Shown in pieces: positions 59,857 to 64,000 of a stretch of 64,000 bases of DNA (within the stretch, counting starts at the first letter, position 1; each line of letters opens with the position of its first letter). A program made the position numbers and the translations under genes. Origin of the DNA: Plenodomus lindquistii (Eukaryota > Ascomycota > Dothideomycetes > Pleosporales > Leptosphaeriaceae). The DNA is taken from NCBI GenBank assembly GCA_025504975.1, contig JANUWI010000006.1:1550001-1614000 (forward strand), read 5' to 3'. The notes below the pieces were generated by a model. That model was not told the DNA's origin and ran no database searches. It saw only the letters and a list, made by a program, of their open reading frames with translations.

Positions 59857-60195
59857 TGGCGTGGTAAGTGGAGCTTGGGTTGCTGGTGTTGATGCGGATC
59901 TTCACTGCCACTTGATCGTCCTGGATGGAAATGACGTGTGTGCATCCATCGGCGAGTTGTGGATACGTTTGCACATTGAGGTTGATGTTGTCTTGTGGCA
60001 CGCAACTGAGGGATGGGCGGCACAAGGCTCCGAGGTCAGGAACGCGCAGTTGCAGTGTCGCAACGCCTCACAATGTAAGCAATGACGTCACACCTAATCA
60101 ATTCCGTTACAGAGTTTGGTTGCTCTTACGACTCGTCACTAAATAAATGAACAGGAGTCGCAACCAAATTCTCAATTAGGACGCGCAACTCTTTT
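59857..60195. promoter_or_regulatory. GPHR gene promoter region
   Basis: 339 bases between the GPHR start and the end of the FAD-oxidase relic. No gene or distinct motif seen. Confidence 0.4.
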
Positions 60196-61815
60196 TCACA
60201 CCTGAGATATCTTGAACCCTCCTGGCACTAGTTTCTGGTAGACGCCCAACGGATCGTACTTCTTGGCAGCCTTCTTCATGAAAGCTCCCTTGTCAGAACC
60301 GTAAGCCGAAAGGGGATCCTGGGCTTTGTCGGCATAGTTGAGGTAGAGACATTCTACCGCTGTACCCTTCTCTGTAGCATATTTCTGGATGCTGTTCGTC
60401 AACATTTTGCCCAAACCAATGAATAACTCATCATCCTCAGCCTCAGACCAAGACAGGTATGACTGATACATGATGAAGTGCTCGCTGTATCGCTCCATCC
60501 CAAGCACGTTGCCACCCCTGGCTGTACTGTTCGCGGTGTAGGATGTCGCCCACACCTGATGTAAGCACGAGACGCGCCATTGGCCAGATGCCTTGGCTTG
60601 GAGCTCCGTAATGACAATGTTATAGAGACGCGCTGTCTCTTGGAGAGTCGCAAGATCAATCTTGAAAGAGAGGGTACGGAATTGAACACTTGGGGCTTGC
60701 ATCAGCAACGCACTCACACCAGAGACAGCAGCGAGACTCACCGTTTGGTTGTATCGCTGCCAAACTCGGCAGCAATTGCACTCATCGGTTAGATCTTGGT
60801 CGAATCGCTAATAGTGTTATTGACCGCAAGGAACTCGTTGTAGGCCGCTGGACGAACCACATGCTTGGTGTAGTCAAAGGCGGCTCTTACGACGTCCACG
60901 TGACTGGCTGTTGAGTATCCTTGGAACCAAACAAGAGCAGCATCTGGGTCTTTATCCGGGTTGAGACCAAAATCGACAAACGACTTGAAATGGTGATCGA
61001 CGGTGGGCGCAGGCCAAGAAACGATACCCCCCAAACGTTTTCATTCTCAAAGGTCTCCATGTCGTACCGTGTCACTATACCAACTGCTACTACCTTTGAG
61101 AGCGGTGAAGAGATCAGCGTTGGTGTTCTTGTTGGCATTCACAATGTGGCCATCGGCGAGGACGACCTCGAAATTAATCACGTTGTCGCATGATAGCCCA
61201 ACGCGAGAGGCATAATCAGATATTCCACCACCCAACAGGAAGCCGCCAACGCCGACAGTACTTCCACGGCCTCCGGCTACCATACGTCCCAATGGCCCAG
61301 AGCTGCGTAGACGGAGCCTCATCTCGCAGCTGGCAAAATGCTTGCTACCTTCAATTCAGCATTGTAGGTGGTTCCATCCATATGCAGCAGGTCGATCGTG
61401 ACTCCATCGTCGAGGTTATTGGCACCGGGAATTGGAGTGTGGCCGCCAGATCGTACGGCAAACTAACAAGCCTTTAGCAGGCTGGCAGCCGTGAGAATCT
61501 TCACAGTCGTGGAGACTTCCTCAGCAGTCGTTGGCTGCACAACACAGTTGGGCGTCAATCTGCTCTTCCCATCAAAGTAAGAGGCAAGACTCGTGTTGTA
61601 TGCATTCTGACCAGGATAGGTCACACGCTTGGCCACAGCACTCAGGGTCAATACGGTGCATTAGAGAGTGTCAGAACAGCAACACAAGGCGGGTTGGACC
61701 TTACACAGTAGCTAGGAAATAGAACATGGACCGTAGCTCCGATCTCGGTTTTATCCTGAGCGCACAATACATCAAGTAATGTCGCAGCGAGCACAATAAT
61801 ATTCAGACAGAACAT
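60196..61815 (-). pseudogene. Decayed secreted FAD-linked (berberine-bridge-type) oxidase
   Basis: From the ATG at 61815 a signal peptide reads MFCLNIIVLAATLLDVLCA, followed after an intron by the FAD-binding PCMH region (YPGQNAYNTSLASYFDG, FAVRSGGHTPIPGANN with the flavin-linking His). An in-frame TAG at 61463-61465 and a TGA at 61319-61321 (expected Trp) interrupt it. The frame shifts near 61300, again near 61090 (after LKGSS) and again at the run of C/G near 61027-61032. A TAA lies at 60789-60791. The last exon (60741-60196) is open to KISQV. Although several domains are recognisable, the number of lesions means it is a relic. Substrate was never decidable. Confidence 0.85.
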
Positions 61816-62709
61816 GATGGGCGCACAGGCGGTGATCGAGCGGTCCTCGAAAAGACGATCGATGCGAATGAGATCGCGATGGGATTTCTGAATTTCGAGC
61901 TCTCGGGTATCAATCTCGCGGGTCGGCCAGGTGCACCGTGCCCATTAAAGATATAACAATCCTTCGACCGAGTCAGCAGAATTGTGGATTGCGTGATTTC
62001 CGCGCTCCTTGCAACTAAACTCCCCGAAACCTACATACCGACGGCACAAATTCAAGTAAAAGGGAATTTAGACTCTGCAGTGGGCTTTGCAGCGAGGGTC
62101 AGGATCGAAGACATCTGAAAGAGTGGGGAATACAAGTGATGGGGGTCGGGGGAACGTCCTAATTGAGTCCAAGCTGGTTCCAACCAGGTCATGGCCGTCA
62201 CGGCAACGATTGTTGCACACATCACATGGGATAACAGACACCGACCGCAGCTACCTTCTCATCACGCCAGACATGATGGTAAGACTCTTGGTCTAGTGAA
62301 AACCAATCCGGACACGGCTGAAGAAACGCTTAACCTGCAACCCGGTCACCGGCATCCTTCGCGCTTTTCCGTGGTCCGCAAGAAATCTCTAGTAACGCCA
62401 CAGCTGCTCCATCGCATGGCGGAAATTCTGCTCATTCCGCTGTACAGCAGTGCATTGCAACAAGGGGCCAAGTTCATCTCTAGTAAAGACCAGGCACTTT
62501 ATAAAGATGACCTTCACATAGCAGGTGCATCGGGATGCAATGCTCAAGGCTGATACCAGATGCGTTTCTTATAACTAAGGTCTGGAGAAGCGCTTTCAAT
62601 TTGAAGACGGACTGTTGTGATGTGTACACAAAGCGATAGTATACTATGTATAAGGTAGGCTGCGTCATATTCTAATGCTCACTCATCGCCACTCACAATA
62701 GCGGCACAA
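61816..62709. other. Gene-free interval upstream of the FAD-oxidase relic
   Basis: No gene recognised. One open stretch on the plus strand near 62191-62553 has no family resemblance. The right end leads to a strong inverted repeat. Confidence 0.4.
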
Positions 62710-62758
62710 AAATGGTACCCAATCAATAAGACTGCTTCGCATCGGTTGGGTACCATTT
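62709..62758. repeat. Inverted repeat (hairpin) with GGTACC arms
   Basis: Arms AAATGGTACCCAA (62710-62722) and TTGGGTACCATTT (62746-62758) are perfect 13-base reverse complements. The stem extends inward by about two more pairs with one mismatch, and the loop is about 20 bases. It lies about 130 bases before the receptor start codon. Confidence 0.9.
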
Positions 62759-62892
62759 GACTAAATCTACCCCTCTAGAAGGTTTGAAGCGAATCCTGCG
62801 AGACAGAGAACTCAAATTGAGGCAATGTCCCCGTTGTGCTGTTAAACGCATCTACGGCGAAGCTTTCTCACAAGCAAGACTTTCGGAGAAAG

Positions 62893-64000
62893 ATGTTGGA
62901 CCTCACTCAACCAATTATACCCGCGCCACCTGGCTATGTTGTTAGTCTTGACAATCCTCAGCAACAAGGAAAAGACCTTATCATATGGATCGGAATTGTA
63001 GGAATGGGCCTATCGACACTGCTGTTGATTATTCGGGCGTACACCAAAGTCGTGTTAGTCAAGAAATTGTCGTCTGATGATTGTAAGTCTTCCTTGTATA
63101 CACGACGCACCTTGGCTGACAGTTGCCCAAGGGTGTCTCCTGCTTGCTTGGGTAGGTGTTCTTAGAGACTGCGGCTGAGAGAAACCTCCTGGCTAACATG
63201 ACCTGTGCGTCTATTGGCAGAGCATCTCCATACCTGTACAATCACTCATTGTTTGTATGTCCAGCTCGTTTCCTCGATTGTTACATGGATAGGACTGATG
63301 ACAGCTTTCAGATAGAGCACCTGCTGGTCTGATCGGCATACATGCCTGGGAGCTTACCGGTCATCAGCTGAACACTATTGCCAGAGTCTGTTTCCTGTTG
63401 ATCACCTCACTGCATAATCCGCTGACCTTCAATACTACAGATAACTCTGACGACCACCTTACTGTACTCACCGGCTCTCGCCTTTGCAAAGCTGTCTATT
63501 CTTTGTTTCTATCTGAACTTGAACCCCGCACCTGGCTTCCGCACTGGAGTCTACTTCACCATGTTCGTGGTCATCGGATCATGTATTGGCATTTTCATCT
63601 CTTTACTTGCAGCATGCAAGCCGTTCGCGAAGAACACCGATGTCACCGTCAAAGAAGGGCAATGCTTGAACAAAGTGTCGTTGTACATTGCTACTGGGAT
63701 CTTGAACATCATCACGGACATCATGATCATTATCTTACCAATACCTATGGCTCTGAGACTACAGATTTCGAAGGCGCGAAAGGTCATGCTAATCTTGCTT
63801 TTTAGTGTTGGCTCCATGTAAACTTTCGAACCCAGATAGTGCGAGCAGGACTGACTCAAGGCGTAGTACATGCGTCACAAGTGCGGTGCGCGTTGCATTG
63901 CTCATCCCAATGTTGACCACGAAAGACTCTACCTGGGAAATTGTTTATCCCAGTCTGTGGATGTGAGTGTTTAGGTAGCGTTGAGGGTGAGCAGCTCTTG
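62893..64000 (+). CDS. PTH11/SAT4-type seven-helix (rhodopsin-domain) membrane protein, partial
   Basis: Six exons are visible: 62893-63082, 63123-63151, 63221-63254, 63312-63385, 63441-63817 and 63867-63962; the next donor, GTGAGT, is at 63963 and the gene runs off the window. Seen so far are about 266 residues. Hydrophobic segments such as LIIWIGIVGMGLSTLLLII, LYSPALAFAKLSILCFY, FVVIGSCIGIFISLL and IITDIMIIILPIP are spaced as in the fungal rhodopsin-like SAT4/PTH11 family. HAWELTGHQLNTIAR and CVTSAVRVALLIPM are typical blocks. No N-terminal cysteine-rich CFEM domain is visible. PTH11-like proteins are surface receptors in signalling. The ligand is unknown. Confidence 0.85.

Overview
The window reads as a chromosome segment of a filamentous ascomycete, most likely a Pleosporales-type Dothideomycete. 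The evidence is short introns (mostly 44-62 nt, GTRNGN donors, CTGAC or CTAAC branch sites), fungal-specific genes (a Zn2Cys6 regulator, an ERG6 sterol methyltransferase, a PTH11-type receptor, MZM1, an Asteroid-domain nuclease-like protein) and no bacterial signals. The lineage is inferred from gene style and content, not from a database search. Intron-containing genes below were assembled by hand from splice signals and reading-frame continuity.

Region 1 (about 0.5-13.7 kb) is accessory. It starts with a broken stress-responsive A/B-barrel (Dabb) gene, followed by eight tandem same-strand paralogs and one relic of an undescribed family. Members share an N-terminal helical domain of about 60 residues, an intron after it (phase 1 in seven of eight), a disordered lysine/arginine-rich linker and, in five members, a C-terminal cysteine motif (CxxC-x7-C) ending in a Y/F-W-V/I block. 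Members with and without the cysteine domain alternate, as if a two-gene unit had been duplicated three or four times.

Region 2 (13.7-19.8 kb) is housekeeping: an Asteroid/XPG-I-like protein divergent from phosphoglucomutase, then an oxysterol-binding protein (KES1/OSH4 type). Region 3 (19.8-24.5 kb) has no convincing gene but holds tandem repeats and a series of same-strand TATA-like elements. Region 4 (24.5-31.0 kb) carries an ARA2-like aldo/keto reductase, a Zn2Cys6 transcription factor and an F-box/LRR-like protein, all on the minus strand. About 4.1 kb without a gene follows.

Region 5 (35.1-42.1 kb) is dense and conserved: pyruvate dehydrogenase E1 beta, ERG6, splicing factor SLT11, mitochondrial MZM1 and the ER-shaping protein lunapark. 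Region 6 (42.1-46.5 kb) is a second gene-poor block with eight regularly oriented TATA elements and several tandem repeats. Region 7 (46.5-59.9 kb) holds an SRPK-type kinase, a GRIP-domain golgin, zuotin, a universal-stress-domain protein, a small hypothetical protein and a Golgi pH regulator homolog. Region 8 (59.9-64 kb) has a decayed secreted FAD-linked oxidase and the start of a PTH11/SAT4-type seven-helix receptor that runs off the right edge.

The strongest candidate for something undescribed is the paired paralog array at 2.3-13.7 kb. The second is the pair of gene-free blocks built of repeated TATA-plus-pyrimidine promoter-like modules.
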